A DNA stretch of 64,000 nt from Tamarix chinensis (Eukaryota > Streptophyta > Magnoliopsida > Caryophyllales > Tamaricaceae): contig CM060173.1 of assembly GCA_030549775.1 (NCBI GenBank), positions 62,245,367-62,309,366 on the forward strand, written 5' to 3'. Under the pieces are notes generated by a model that was not told where the DNA came from, searched no databases, and saw only the letters and a list, made by a program, of their open reading frames with translations. Positions 39,201-48,369 of the stretch are shown piece by piece. Position numbers and translations under genes: made by a program. Each line of letters opens with the position of its first letter. The first letter of the stretch is position 1.

Positions 39201-42200
39201 AGGAACTACTCACAAGAATTCAAGGGCATGAATCCTCCACAAATCCCTAACACTTCTCTCTCTCCTCTGCTCCAGCAGGCCTTATATAGCCCCCCCCCCC
39301 CAAAAAAAATCACCCCACCTCACAGATCCCCATGCCACACCTAATTTATCTTTCCCTCCTGCAAGGACCACCTAGCCCATACCCAGCCTATTAACCTTAA
39401 TGACTCTTCCTAACATAAGTAGAGATCTTTTCACAACAAACTGGTGATTGCATTTGTCGCGAAAGATAACAAATAAAACTACCCAATACAAGGCCAGTGG
39501 AAAATTTGTAAAACCAACATCTAACTTTTCCTACACCCATATCATAAAATGGGCTGATAAAATGAAAAATTTCTATTATCATTAAAAAATATGGGAACAT
39601 AATAATAATTTAACAAAAAATTAGTAGCTAAACTTTTCTTGATTATTCTCTCACACAAGTGAGGCTCGATTATCTCTTAAAAATCTTTTAAGTTGTGGTT
39701 CTCTACAAGATGCTCCAAAAACGAATGAAGGAAATGGCTTTTGTAGCCAACATTTATGTATAATTTATGGCCAATTGGCCATGCATAAATGTCAATTTTC
39801 TTCCTTTTCTCTTCCATTTGTTTCCTTTAAATTCTATCATACTTCCATTTCTCTCCTTCAATAATGGAGATAGTTCTCCACAAAAAAATAAACATCCATC
39901 ATTTTCTCCTCTACCAATAGATTAGGAAACATCAACACTCATCAATCTACCCCGGTTAACTTAAGTGGAGAGATTTAATACACTTAATCATCACATCAAT
40001 ATCATTAGTGTGGATTTTCTCAAGATGAAGTTGTTTGGATTCGAGTGAAAGCTCGAACTTTTACTCAAGTGCATTGCACTCTAGCTAACACAATGCACAA
40101 TGTTGTCCTACTCTCGCAGGATTTGCTTCAACCGTAGTATTTCTTTTTATCCTTCTAAGTTGCAATGAATAATACCTCTATTGTAGACAATGCAACCTAC
40201 TTTTGTAATTTTGATTGGCAATATACTGCTCCATTGAAAATGTAATCAAGCATCCAGAAATAGATTTTCTGGAGTCAATATGCATCTAGTGTCATTGAAG
40301 TCGGCATATCTACATCTGTGTAGCTAACACCAATATGTTTGTGAATTCAAGCAGAGACCATTATAGAGAGATTTTATCATATATTATACTTATCACCTAC
40401 CAACATTCTTTTCTCAAAAATCTCCTAGTACTTCATCACCCAATGATAAAATTGAACTCTACACTTTTTTCATTATCGCAAACTTTTATGCAATGTTAAA
40501 TTAACTAGTAATTTTCTTTCGCCTTCTAACACCGCCCCTTGCATTGTTGATGAGTGAGGACTGAGGAGAGAAAGCATCTATACCCACCACAAATTGAAGC
40601 TATTTTTATCCCATATTTTTCTCAGCATATAACCTTGTGAACAACAGTGCACTGATACCAATACCAGATTATTGTGAATAACATCATCAATGGTAAGAAA
40701 TTTTAACTAGAGACAAATAGTGGTAATGATTAATGAATAAGAATCTTTTTCAATGAGAAAAGAACAATTTATTAATAAATCTTAATGTCAAAATATACTT
40801 TGCACACAAAAGGATTTAAGAAATCCTTAAATCTCTAAATAAACTATTTCTTCTTTTGAATTGGAATGAATTTTACAATACCTACACAATGCATATTTAT
40901 ATGTGTCTGTTACCAAAAAACGATAAGGAACAATATCCTTCTTATATCTAAGCCATGCAAGATTAATGGCTAATTTTCCTGTCATAAAAATACAAAGGCT
41001 TAGCTTAATGTATTTATTAAAATAATAACAATGTAACTAGTGTTCTCCAATCCAAGCAACAAATGACAAGTTTGTTGTGAATAAAACCTTTAATCGTAGG
41101 AAAGGAATGGTAATGAATAAGAATCTCTTTTGATGAGAAAAGAACTATATAAAGAAGAATTCCTTAACAATTCTTAATCTTACAATATACCACTGACATA
41201 AAAGGATTACAAAATTCCTTAGATCTCTCAAGAAATTATTTCTACTTTTGAATTGAATTAGAATAAATTTTACAATGCCTGCATATGCATATTTATAAGT
41301 GTAGTTAGTTAAAAAATAAGTACAATAACCTTCTTCTATCCAAGCCATGCAAGATTAATGGCTTATTTTCATGTCATAAAAATACAAAGACTTAGTTCAA
41401 TTTACAACAAATAATAATGATGCAACTAATGTTCTATAACTCAAGCCACACGTAACAAATCTCCACATTGGCTTGAATATCCTAAACCATTGAGTAGTCA
41501 TGATCTATAATGGTTACTCCACCTATTTCTTGTGTTATCTAGAAATTGTGTATGCGAACTAAGTCCAATAATGCTTGAAATTCACTAATGTGAGCACCTT
41601 TGTAATCATGTCTAGATTATTAAAAGTAGCAATCTTCTCTATCAACATATCACCTCATGCAGTGACATTGCACATAAAGTGCATCCTAACAGTAATGTAG
41701 TTTATCCTAACTTTGGTTAACTATATTGTACTTTAACTATCACAAAATATAGTTAATTTCTTTCAACTCATACCAAGATTAGCTACTAAATCTTTAAGCC
41801 ATAAGGCTTCTTTCATTACTTTAGTAACAGACATTTACTCTGCCTCTATTGTTGATAAGGCAATAGACTCAGCCAACAACACTACCTCTAGTAATGAAAA
41901 TCTAAGCAATCAATGGCATCCTACCATCAAGGTTAACGGCAAAGTCTTAGTCACAAAATTCAGTAACTTCAATTCACATACACCGTACTCATATCTTTTC
42001 AACTTCTCAAATATCTAAAAATCCACTTCACAACTTGCCAAAGATGCTTACTAAGCTTAGCGATATAACAACTAACAACACTCGCTGGCATTACAAACCA
42101 TGGCACTCTAGACATAATTCTTCCTCTTCCTATGTTTATGGTGACAACTTTGTTGATAGCTTAAAATGAGCTACAAAAGGAATACCCATTCCAAATCTCT

Positions 42201-45200
42201 CCAAAGCTTTCTCATTGTAATTCCTTTGAGATAAGCACAAACTTCTAGCTTTTTGATTTAGTATGATCTACAGTACATCACAAGAATCTCCTTTGCAGGG
42301 CCTAAATCTTCCATCTACTAGCTTGTGTCATCACCTTAATATCACATGAATGCTTTTTACCATTGTCTTGGCAATCATTTCATGCCATACAATGATTTCT
42401 TGAGTAAACAAACATTATTCTCCTTCCTAGTTGTTGCATGTAGATCCTTCCCTCCAAATAGCCACGTAGAAAGGTTGTCTTTACATCTAGTTGCTCAATC
42501 TTGTAGAAATACTAAATCAAGCAGCACACAAATAAAGCTATGCTTTACCATCTAAGGAAAAACTTTATTCAAGGCACCTTCTTTTTGGGTGAAGCCCCTA
42601 AGCCCCTTGCCACAAAGCTTTCTTTGAACCTCATCCTATCTTTCTTCTTGAATATCCACTTAGAACCTACAGCCTTATGGCTCCTCAACAAGCTCCTACA
42701 GCTGATTCTTGTGAAGGGATTCAAGCTCTTCTTTCATGGATCCAAATCAACCAATCCATTGTGATGCTTCATCACAAGTAACTGCCTCACAAAATGAATT
42801 CGGTTCTTATTCTCTGATGCTATCTGCCATGCTAAGTGCACAAGCAAAAAAATCATAATATCATAGCAGTTGTATTCTATATCTTCTTGGCCTATCTCTA
42901 GGAAGGAAATACTCAGGCTCTAGTTATGTAATACCTTCATTTGTCTCCTTTGGTTAATTCTTAGGAACTACAGTCGCAAGCTCCACCTTCTTGCCAACCT
43001 TGATTTGATTATTATGGCCCTCTTGTGCATACGATAAAACCGCAATTATGGTCGCGATTATGGTTGCAGTCGCAGTGTTGCGAATGATATTTTATATGTC
43101 GCGGTGTGATTTTTTAATTCTTTTACACAACAGATATCGACAAATATCGGTAAATATCGGCCAATATCGGTAAGTATCGGCCAATATCAGTAAAATATCG
43201 GCCAATATCCCAGCGATAAATATATGATTTTTTGAAACGGCCGCATTTTCAAAATTTCGCATCGCGGCTGACCCAAAAACAACAAAATTACGACCGATAC
43301 GCAATTGCAGTACCGATATTTCATTGTATGCTCCTGTGGTTAAGGGTTAAGCATGGTTGTCTCATCAAACCCACATCTCTACAAATCACAAGCTTCAATC
43401 CCTTAAGATCCACAAACTATACACTTTGACACAATCTTGACAATCAAAAAATATGCATTGCTCGGCTCTTGGTTCTAATTTTCCCTCATGGACATGAGCA
43501 TAAAATTGACATCCAAATATGCACAAAATTAAATAACTTGCAGGCAAGCTGGACCACATCTCCTCTAGAGTATTGCAATAGAAGGAAATCAAATCGCCAA
43601 ATAGCACGCAGTGTCAACTAACTTTGCCTAAAACTTCTTGGGCAAGCTTAAGCGCATTGTCTTGGGCCCTATCAAGCAACGTTTTGCTTGTTATTTCTAA
43701 CACACCTGGTGTATGCCTTATCGTTTTATGGCAGGCAATACCTTTATTTGCACAAAACTCTTCCAAAATACTAACTTATTATCTGTCATGAATCGTTGGA
43801 CCTTCTTGTATATTTGCTTCTCCATGAGAGCTTTCTATTGCTTGCATTCAAGGAATACATCACTTTTGACATAAATCCAGACTTTCCATAAATAATCATG
43901 GATGAAAGTCAACATATACCTTACTCTAACGTGAAAAGGAACACTTGAAGGCCTACAAATGTCTAAATGGATGTAATCATGGATCCCTCGTGTCTTGTAA
44001 ACTCCAATACCAAATTTTACTCTGCTTTATTACCCATAAACACAACGCTCATAGAAAAGCATGTTTGGGTTAGCATTTCAGCATCCAACAATAACTTTTT
44101 AACAACAATTTTTGGAAATTTGTTCAACGTTTAGTAAGTTTATTTTTTCAATAAATTAAAAAAGCCATCTGCAAAAGCCAACAAAACAACTAACCACTAC
44201 AACCCACCCAAACATACACTTGCAAGCCTCACTTGCTACGCTCATCTAGTTCTTGCTCACTCATATGACCTAACCTCAAAATATCCTTTAACTACCACCG
44301 ACTTAAACAACCACATCAATATATTAAACATTATTTTGGATGAACAAAGAAGGAATGCACGAAATCACAATTTTAGTGGTGCATAACAAAACATGAAAAT
44401 AGTAGGGTATATAGCGTATTTTGCTTGATTATAAAGGAATAAGGTGTCCCAAAATCAAAGGCCTTGTCGTGCTAAAAGAAATACATCGTTCTTGCCTAGA
44501 TTTTATTTTAACAAAAGTCCCGTTTGAGTTCGAACATAACGATGATCCATGACAATTTGATATCGCCTTGTGAAATTAAGAAATTCTGGTATTTTAATTG
44601 CAAAGATACCAGTTCATATAATAGAGTAGTGTGCAAAAGTGCCTAAAGCACTGATCGTGTGCTTTGGTAAAAAGAAGCAATTCCAAGCCACCTGCAGCAT
44701 GGATTATAATTCGCATATCGATAACTTATTTGGGAAAAGGCTAATTACTATCAGCTTATATTTTTGCAAGGTTTCTCTAGGTCGCGTCACGCTTGCAACT
44801 CATGTTTTGGAGATAGAGTTGAGCAGGAAGCTTACACAAATGGGTTGTGACTATAACAGGTTACGTCTCATCAAAACGGAACAAGGAAATAGGGTAATAT
44901 AGGAAGATCATTAGACAATATGAGCTGAGCGAGCAGTAGTTTTGTTTGTGCCAAGAGCAAACTAAGCAACTAGCTCCTTGATTTAGTTTCTAGACTAGAT
45001 GGGATTGACAAAGCTCACTCGAACTTCATTTATGTTAGTAAAAATTGCGAGTAGTGATTGCATGCAAAAGTACAGCCGACAAACAATCAAACAAACTAAA
45101 TCAAACAAATTAAGGGAGAATTTAATATCATACTTACATGGGAGGCTCTGTAACACTGGATCTCTCCCAGCCATTCTCATCAGGCCACACAAAGAGCAAA

Positions 45201-45938
45201 CCCTGAGACACCATAGTTGGAAGCTTGGAAGCACATGCTCTCGGCGACTTCACTGCACGCGATTCTGGACCATCCGAAGAAGACTGAGGAATCCGGACAC
45301 ACGACCCCTGATGATTGAAAGACCACCCATGATAGGAACATTGCAAGTCCCCCCTCTCGTCAATCCTTCCTTCCTGGAAAAACCCAAATCGAAATTGAAA
45401 TTGGAATCCAGCCAGCTCCAGCAGCAAAACTAAGCCAAGGACTAGTACAGTTCTGGTGCAATGGTACAAAAAGCTAATCTACACAAAGAGATAGTGTTAG
45501 AAAAGGTGATGAATTGATTACAGAAAGTGGAGCGAGACGATGAGGGCATTTATCATCAAAAGCTATCCATTCATTGGTAGAAGTATTGAACCAGAGGACG
45601 ATATCGCGTCCTAAGAGTTGGAAAGGTGTAGGAAGACGAGGATCGAGGTCTTCGATAAGAGCGACTGGGTACCAGTGATCACGCCAACTAAATTTCGACT
45701 GAAATTGGTGTCCCTCTTCATCATGTTGGTGTGTGCTTTCTTCCAACCCCAACTCAACTGTATCTGCGCCTGTGACGCGAATAGGACGACACAATTTATT
45801 CGTGGCTTCTCTTTCACTGCAAGTAGCCCAAGAGTTGGAAGATAACGAAGACGATAAGAGTGGAGATGAAGCAATATGAGCATCCCTAAAATTTACTAGA
45901 CTAACACTGGGAACGGGTATACGTAGAAGAAATGCCAT
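24039..45938 (-). CDS. PTC52: PTC52 / ACD1-like Rieske oxygenase, seven exons (535 aa)
   Basis: Coding exons are 45522-45938, 45138-45373, 30416-30542, 29859-29995, 28681-28840, 24734-25009 and 24039-24293; all introns are GT-AG and phases agree. Residues 1-60 are Ser-rich and resemble a chloroplast transit peptide. The Rieske domain opens with [10 protein letters not shown] (83-92) and has cluster ligands C131, H133, C151 and H154 (C-x-H-x17-C-x2-H). The mononuclear iron motif N-x2-D-x2-H-x4-H is N247, D250, H253 and H258. A PAO-type domain follows, then C463-x2-C466 and two hydrophobic segments (about 479-517). Such enzymes sit in the chloroplast envelope. PTC52 has been tied to protochlorophyllide and PORA import, while PAO and TIC55 act in chlorophyll breakdown. 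Overall match and length favour PTC52 over TIC55 or PAO. Start is the first in-frame ATG. No stop or missing ligand: it looks functional. Confidence 0.93.
24507..24646 (+). repeat. 23-bp direct repeat in PTC52 intron 6
   Basis: The 23 bases beginning ACTTCATATTGCATTTCCC at 24507-24529 recur exactly at 24624-24646, 117 bp apart. No transposon ends were recognised around them. Confidence 0.8.
24734..25009 (-). CDS. PTC52: PTC52 exon 6 (residues 360-451)
   Basis: Starts after TTCATCAG with [12 protein letters not shown] and ends in phase 0 after NKRQ at a GTGAGA donor. It covers the C-terminal half of the PAO-type domain, including [17 protein letters not shown]. Confidence 0.92.
26255..26493. 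mobile_element. Tourist-like (PIF/Harbinger) MITE in intron 5
   Basis: Terminal inverted repeats of about 22 bp: the left end reads GGGCTTGTTTGGTACGGGG, the reverse complement of the right end GTGCTCGTTTGGTATCGGGG. Each end is flanked by TAA (26252-26254 and 26494-26496), the 3-bp duplication typical of PIF/Harbinger. Length 239 bp, no coding capacity. Confidence 0.8.
26506..26870 (+). other. Unrecognised gene-like open stretch in intron 5
   Basis: One frame is open from the ATG at 26506 to 26712. A second frame continues from about 26709 to TGA near 26861 with a peptide rich in charged and aromatic residues ([20 protein letters not shown]). The two join across one frame change near 26709. 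Composition is more protein-like than the flanks. I do not recognise the family; a captured gene fragment or an old element is possible, and so is chance. Confidence 0.25.
27691..27826. mobile_element. Short MITE with long inverted ends in intron 5
   Basis: The two halves are inverted copies for about 50 bp each, with TTATCAAAAGTAGTTATC shared exactly. The ends read GTGATTGTTTGG and, reverse complemented, TAGCTTGCTTGA. TAA lies on both sides (27688-27690 and 27827-27829). At 136 bp the element is almost a full hairpin. Confidence 0.7.
28681..28840 (-). CDS. PTC52: PTC52 exon 5 (residues 306-359)
   Basis: Starts after TATTTTAG with the base that completes K306 and continues [15 protein letters not shown]. 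It includes the family-typical [14 protein letters not shown] and ends in phase 0 at a GTAAGT donor. Confidence 0.93.
28841..29858. other. PTC52 intron 4 (1.0 kb)
   Basis: AT-rich intron sequence. I see no repeat, RNA gene or coding domain in it. Confidence 0.75.
29859..29995 (-). CDS. PTC52: PTC52 exon 4 (residues 261-306, last codon split)
   Basis: Starts after GCACAG with [14 protein letters not shown], ends two bases into the codon for K306 at a GTAAGT donor. Intron 3 before it is 420 bp. Confidence 0.92.
30416..30542 (-). CDS. PTC52: PTC52 exon 3 (mononuclear iron site)
   Basis: Begins after the acceptor GTTTATAG with the G that completes codon 218, and ends in phase 0 at T260 before GTATAT. 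It encodes [20 protein letters not shown] with iron ligands D250, H253 and H258. Confidence 0.93.
31013..31329 (-). repeat. 3' LTR of the intron-2 gypsy element
   Basis: On the minus strand it starts TGTTGATAGGCC after the polypurine tract GGGAGGGGAG and ends ATCTAACA. It is clearly similar to 39127-39415, though with many differences. It contains a C13/A10 homopolymer junction at about 31161-31183. Confidence 0.85.
31152..31159 (-). promoter_or_regulatory. LTR TATA box
   Basis: The minus strand reads TCTATATAGG directly after the poly-G run. The right LTR has CTATATAAGG at the same place (39283-39289). This is the expected core promoter of the element. Confidence 0.6.
32000..34540 (-). pseudogene. 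Gypsy pol remains: protease, RT, RNase H, integrase
   Basis: In sense order: aspartic protease C-terminal part (34539-34228, [12 protein letters not shown]), reverse transcriptase (33885-33592 with [12 protein letters not shown]; 33576-33262 with [11 protein letters not shown]), RNase H start (33268-33080, [12 protein letters not shown]) and integrase core (32472-32152, [11 protein letters not shown] and [14 protein letters not shown]). The catalytic RT DD box is altered to FFYDIFVYS. Several frame changes and stops make it non-functional. Confidence 0.85.
34819..35300 (-). pseudogene. Gypsy gag remains with CCHC-type knuckle
   Basis: The capsid part (35300-35016) has [20 protein letters not shown] and [12 protein letters not shown] nearby frame (35040-34819) carries the knuckle-like [14 protein letters not shown], in which the usual histidine is not visible. 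The N-terminal gag part lies on the other side of the nested LTR. Confidence 0.8.
35545..38827 (+). repeat. Solo Tekay-like LTR nested in the gypsy gag
   Basis: Starts TGTAATACCCCATCC and ends TTTAGGGGTGTTACA, the Tekay terminal pair, 3283 bp. Flanks are AAACC (35540-35544) and AAACT (38828-38832), a target duplication with one difference. Gag sequence continues in register on both sides. Inside: a cluster of near-palindromic CCAATCGATCGGTT-type words (36940-37207), a degenerate tandem zone (37660-38000), an AGTACT...AGTACT inverted repeat (38299-38314) and the GGCGGTAACATT terminal zone. No second LTR or internal region, so it is a solo LTR. Confidence 0.85.
37660..38000 (+). repeat. Degenerate tandem repeat in the nested LTR
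   Basis: GTGTGGYGGGTG...GGTATCCCAAT motifs recur about every 60-75 bp (near 37705, 37825, 37870 and 37980), mixed with partial copies. It is at the same relative position as the arrays in the other LTRs. Confidence 0.55.
38828..39018 (-). pseudogene. Gypsy gag N-terminal part
   Basis: The open minus frame starting at 39018 reads through [15 protein letters not shown] and ends at the LTR border with FPIFDSF. Gag-like sequence ([14 protein letters not shown]) resumes on the far side of the solo LTR at about 35540-35490. Confidence 0.75.
39112..39123 (-). other. Primer-binding site (initiator Met tRNA)
   Basis: TGGTATCAGAGC on the minus strand, three bases after the right LTR end. It is complementary to the 3' end of plant initiator methionine tRNA and fixes the element direction. 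Confidence 0.9.
39127..39420 (-). repeat. 5' LTR of the intron-2 gypsy element, outer end missing
   Basis: Matches 31013-31304 along its length. The last 25-30 bp present in the left LTR are absent here; sequence diverges after CCTAACATAAGTA. A poly-C/poly-A junction lies at about 39290-39308. Confidence 0.8.
39600..41068 (-). mobile_element. Copia remnant B: 5' LTR, PBS and RNase H only
   Basis: On the minus strand an LTR (41068-40671) is followed by a primer-binding-like TGGTATCAG (40660-40652). After about 300 bp comes RNase H sequence (about 40350-40080: [19 protein letters not shown]), then GGGGTAGATTGATGAG and a possible 3' LTR start TGTTGATG at 39937. Gag, integrase and RT are gone, so the copy is internally deleted. 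The lower border is uncertain. Confidence 0.65.
40671..41068 (-). repeat. Copia LTR copy 1 (5' LTR of remnant B)
   Basis: Strongly similar to 41073-41457: shared words include CCATGCAAGATTAATGGCT and GTCATAAAAATACAAAG. The primer-binding sequence on its lower side shows it is a 5' LTR. Confidence 0.75.
41073..41457 (-). repeat. Copia LTR copy 2 (3' LTR of remnant A)
   Basis: 385 bp, TGTTACGTG...TTCACAACA on the minus strand, directly after a CAATGTGGAGATT polypurine-type tract typical of copia elements. Only four bases separate it from LTR copy 1. Confidence 0.8.
41458..44000 (-). pseudogene. Copia remnant A: integrase and reverse transcriptase remains
   Basis: Read downward: integrase core (about 43900-43650, [10 protein letters not shown], then ACYLV-like), integrase C-terminal part (43607-43395, [20 protein letters not shown]), RT start (about 42760-42600, [11 protein letters not shown] and [12 protein letters not shown]) and RT (about 42520-42440, [19 protein letters not shown]). 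Many stops and frame changes. The block order and the FGC...HEGKLEPRA style are Ty1/copia. Gag and the 5' LTR were not found. Confidence 0.8.
43137..43215 (+). repeat. Short ATATCGG tandem array, about 10-11 bp spacing
   Basis: AATATCGG-type words (some with one change) recur about seven times at 10-11 bp steps, alternating GGTA and GGCC endings to give a 20-22 bp double unit. It lies in a segment (43030-43320) with CG-rich words such as GGTCGCG and may be a small insertion within the copia remnant. Confidence 0.7.
44001..45137. other. Intron 2 sequence next to exon 2
   Basis: No transposon domain recognised. Open frames here have no domain. The consensus donor GTAAGT of exon 2 is at the upper end. 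Confidence 0.5.
45138..45373 (-). CDS. PTC52: PTC52 exon 2 (residues 140-218, last codon split)
   Basis: Follows acceptor TTCCAG and starts with E140. It contains the second Rieske half, C151 and H154 within QCSYHGW. It ends two bases into codon 218 at a consensus GTAAGT donor. The next exon is 14.6 kb away. Confidence 0.93.
45522..45938 (-). CDS. PTC52: PTC52 exon 1 (residues 1-139)
   Basis: Carries the transit peptide and the first half of the Rieske cluster (C131, H133). It ends in phase 0 after the codon for S139; the donor is GTAATC (45521-45520 for GT). Intron 1 is only 148 bp. Confidence 0.92.
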
Positions 45939-46320
45939 CAGTAGCGGTTTGTGTTTTTTAGTATAGCTCAAGCCAATAGTTTCGCGAAGCTAGCAGATTT
46001 GGAGGAGGTTTCAGTTGGAAGCATAAATAAAATCTAACCAACAATCTGAATGAATGAACGGAGAAACGTGAGTCAATGGATGAATGAAATAATAATAATG
46101 GAAGCAGAAGAGAGCACTTTGCGTTGCGTGCAAGATTTGAGAGGCTCGTTTTGTCCGAATTACGGACTTCTCGTTTGGACCCATGTCTATGTGTATACCT
46201 ATGGAAAGATCGCGCATCGTCCATCTCGTGGTTCCATAACTGGTCAATCATTAAATTGAAAGATCACGCCATGGACGTCACCTGTCCTTACCTCAACGTA
46301 ATCGTGTACTGATTTTTTTT
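45939..46320 (-). promoter_or_regulatory. Likely 5' UTR and promoter of PTC52
   Basis: Immediately upstream of the ATG. A TTTATTTATG stretch on the minus strand near 46020-46030 is a possible TATA-like element about 85 bp before the ATG. The segment is less AT-rich than the DNA beyond 46310, which suggests a promoter limit. No light- or hormone-response element is claimed. Confidence 0.35.
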
Positions 46321-48360
46321 TTAAGAAAATAATAATTTATCTTTTGCTAAGATTATTAAAAAATTATTACACTATAATCATTTTTTAGACTATATTCTAT
46401 AAATAGATATCTATATTTATATATTTTTAATCTTAAAATAATATGTTTATATAATTAGTAATATTACTACAATTGAATTGAATATTTTCAACTACTTTTA
46501 TAAATATATTTCATCAATAATATACTATTTAATACAACTCTTTTTTCATTATTGTATCATATATTTACTGTCAACATATAAAAAACTTTCACCGATGATC
46601 TTTCATCAATACATGTAATAATTTTTCACCAACTATGTACGATGATCTTTCAACGACCGTATCACTAATTGTATGATCTTTGTGTATAATAAATTTTTGC
46701 ATTTGTGTACAATAATCTTCTACCATTATTATATTAAAATATATTATCAAACTTCAATGGTGCTTTCATAATTTTTTTACTGTTATTGTACTTACTTTCC
46801 ATTACTATTGTATATATTTTTTACCATTATTTTATTAAAAACTACTACTAAATTTCAACAATAATCTAGTAATTTCTTTTATTATTGTTGTTTTTATGTT
46901 TCATTACTTATGTTTCAATATCATGGTACTTATTTTTTATTATTATTCTTTTAAAACTTTATCATTATTATTTTAGATATGATATTTCATCATTGTTACA
47001 CACATCTTTCACTATTATTTTTTCTAAAATCTCATGATTGAAATTACTCGGATTTATTTTATTGTTGTTCATCATTATTGTATCGGCATTTTACCATAAT
47101 TCTTTTTATTGAAAGTATATCATAGTAGATTTCTATTTATAGAAAAAATAAATAAAAAGTATTATAATAATATTTTTACATTTTTTTAATAGTCCTAATT
47201 AAATATGATATAATTTATAAATATTGGAAAAAAAATGTTGATATGTCAGCTAATTGTATACTAATGACACAATATAATTTGTGATGTCGATTGCACCACA
47301 TAATAAAATATCTACTTTATAATTGTGAATGAAAATGGAATATGGTAATTTATTCTTGTATAAATTACTTATTTTACTTTTATTTTTGTTAAATCAAGTT
47401 CATTATTATGTTAATTTTGATTTTAATGTTTAATTATTATAATAAATATAAGAAAACTAAAGTAATTAATATGGGTAATTTATAAATCAAAATTTTTTTA
47501 ATTAATAAAATAAAGACATCAATAAAGAAAAAAATGTAATAAAACTCAATATTAAAATATAAAATAACACAGTATGAACTTAAATCAAAATTAGTTAATG
47601 CATTACATAAATATTAATTAGTGTGATTTTTTATGAAGAAACTATAGTGTATAAAATATAGTGTTTGTGTAAAATAATATTGTTTCAATCTATCACTTCT
47701 TAGTAAAACAAACACCAAACATTTATGATTGTTTTCATGCTCAAAACACTGATTTCTTAGTTAGAATAAGCTCTAAGTGTATATACATTTTATTAAAAAA
47801 GTTGTTTACCAAATGGAGTGGTAAAAAAATCACAATATTAACTTGAAAAGAAATGAAATAAAGTGTTATGGTACAATTTATCAATTCATTAAAGATATTA
47901 TTTTTTTTACCTAAAATTACTCTTTTTAAAAAAATAATATATATATATATATAATTACTAGAGAATGGAATGACAAAGCAACACAATGACTCTGATGAAT
48001 ATAGACTATTATTTTTTTGAATGGTTTAAAATCAAATGATGAATAAGCATAATTATTATGTTGCATTAATTTTTAGAAATAATGTAGTCATCATGACGCC
48101 TTAATGTAATCATTAGGAATAAATTATTTTTTTTCAAACTCCATGTAAGAAATGTTTTTGGTAATAATTAAATTTTTATTACTAAATGAGAAAAGTTAAT
48201 TACAGCACATAATTACTTTTGTACTACCAAAAGGCTTAAACCATACAAAGGCTCTTACAACTATTACAAACAATAACCAATGATCTAAGTGCTTCAAGTA
48301 CTATCTAGTTTCTTAGATTTTACTCCAACGTATCTGGTAAAAAAATTCAGTCAAAATATG
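46321..48360. other. AT-rich intergenic DNA, no gene seen
   Basis: 2 kb of AT-rich sequence with repeated CATTATTGTA- and TTTCACC-type words near 46550-47100, perhaps a decayed repeat, and a (TA)n run at about 47938-47952. No domain-bearing frame. Confidence 0.5.
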
Positions 48361-48369
48361 ATAAACACA

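Larger units (their letters stand above)
31013..39420 (-). mobile_element. Ty3/gypsy retrotransposon in PTC52 intron 2, with nested LTR
   Basis: Two LTRs of about 0.3 kb (31013-31329 and 39127-39415 or slightly beyond) bracket gag, protease, RT, RNase H and integrase remains in minus orientation, plus a primer-binding site next to the right LTR. After removing the 3.3-kb nested LTR the element is about 5.1 kb, a size seen in Reina-like chromoviruses; the zinc-knuckle and RT style also fit that group, but I did not see a chromodomain. The outer end of the right LTR is cut, so no target duplication could be matched. Confidence 0.88.
30543..45137. other. PTC52 intron 2 (14.6 kb), filled with transposons
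   Basis: Bounded by a GTAAGT donor and a TTTATAG acceptor. From exon 2 towards exon 3 it holds unclassified sequence (45137-44000), copia remnants (44000-39600), then the gypsy element (39420-31013) with a nested solo LTR, then about 470 bp of ordinary intron. Most of the intron is thus insertion; all recognised coding elements share the minus orientation of the gene. Confidence 0.88.

Noticed and set aside
44999..45433. Plus-strand open frame opposite PTC52 exon 2
   Set aside because: It is antisense to a well supported exon and shows no domain.
24039..45938. Identification as pheophorbide a oxygenase (PAO) or TIC55
   Set aside because: These share the Rieske, iron and CxxC motifs, but the wording around the iron site, the PAWWQ segment and the C-terminal hydrophobic part fit PTC52/ACD1-like proteins better. 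The call rests on recall of the family, so a search should confirm it.
45958..46259. Open frames on both strands just upstream of PTC52
   Set aside because: No domain, overlapping on both strands, and in the expected promoter and 5' UTR region.
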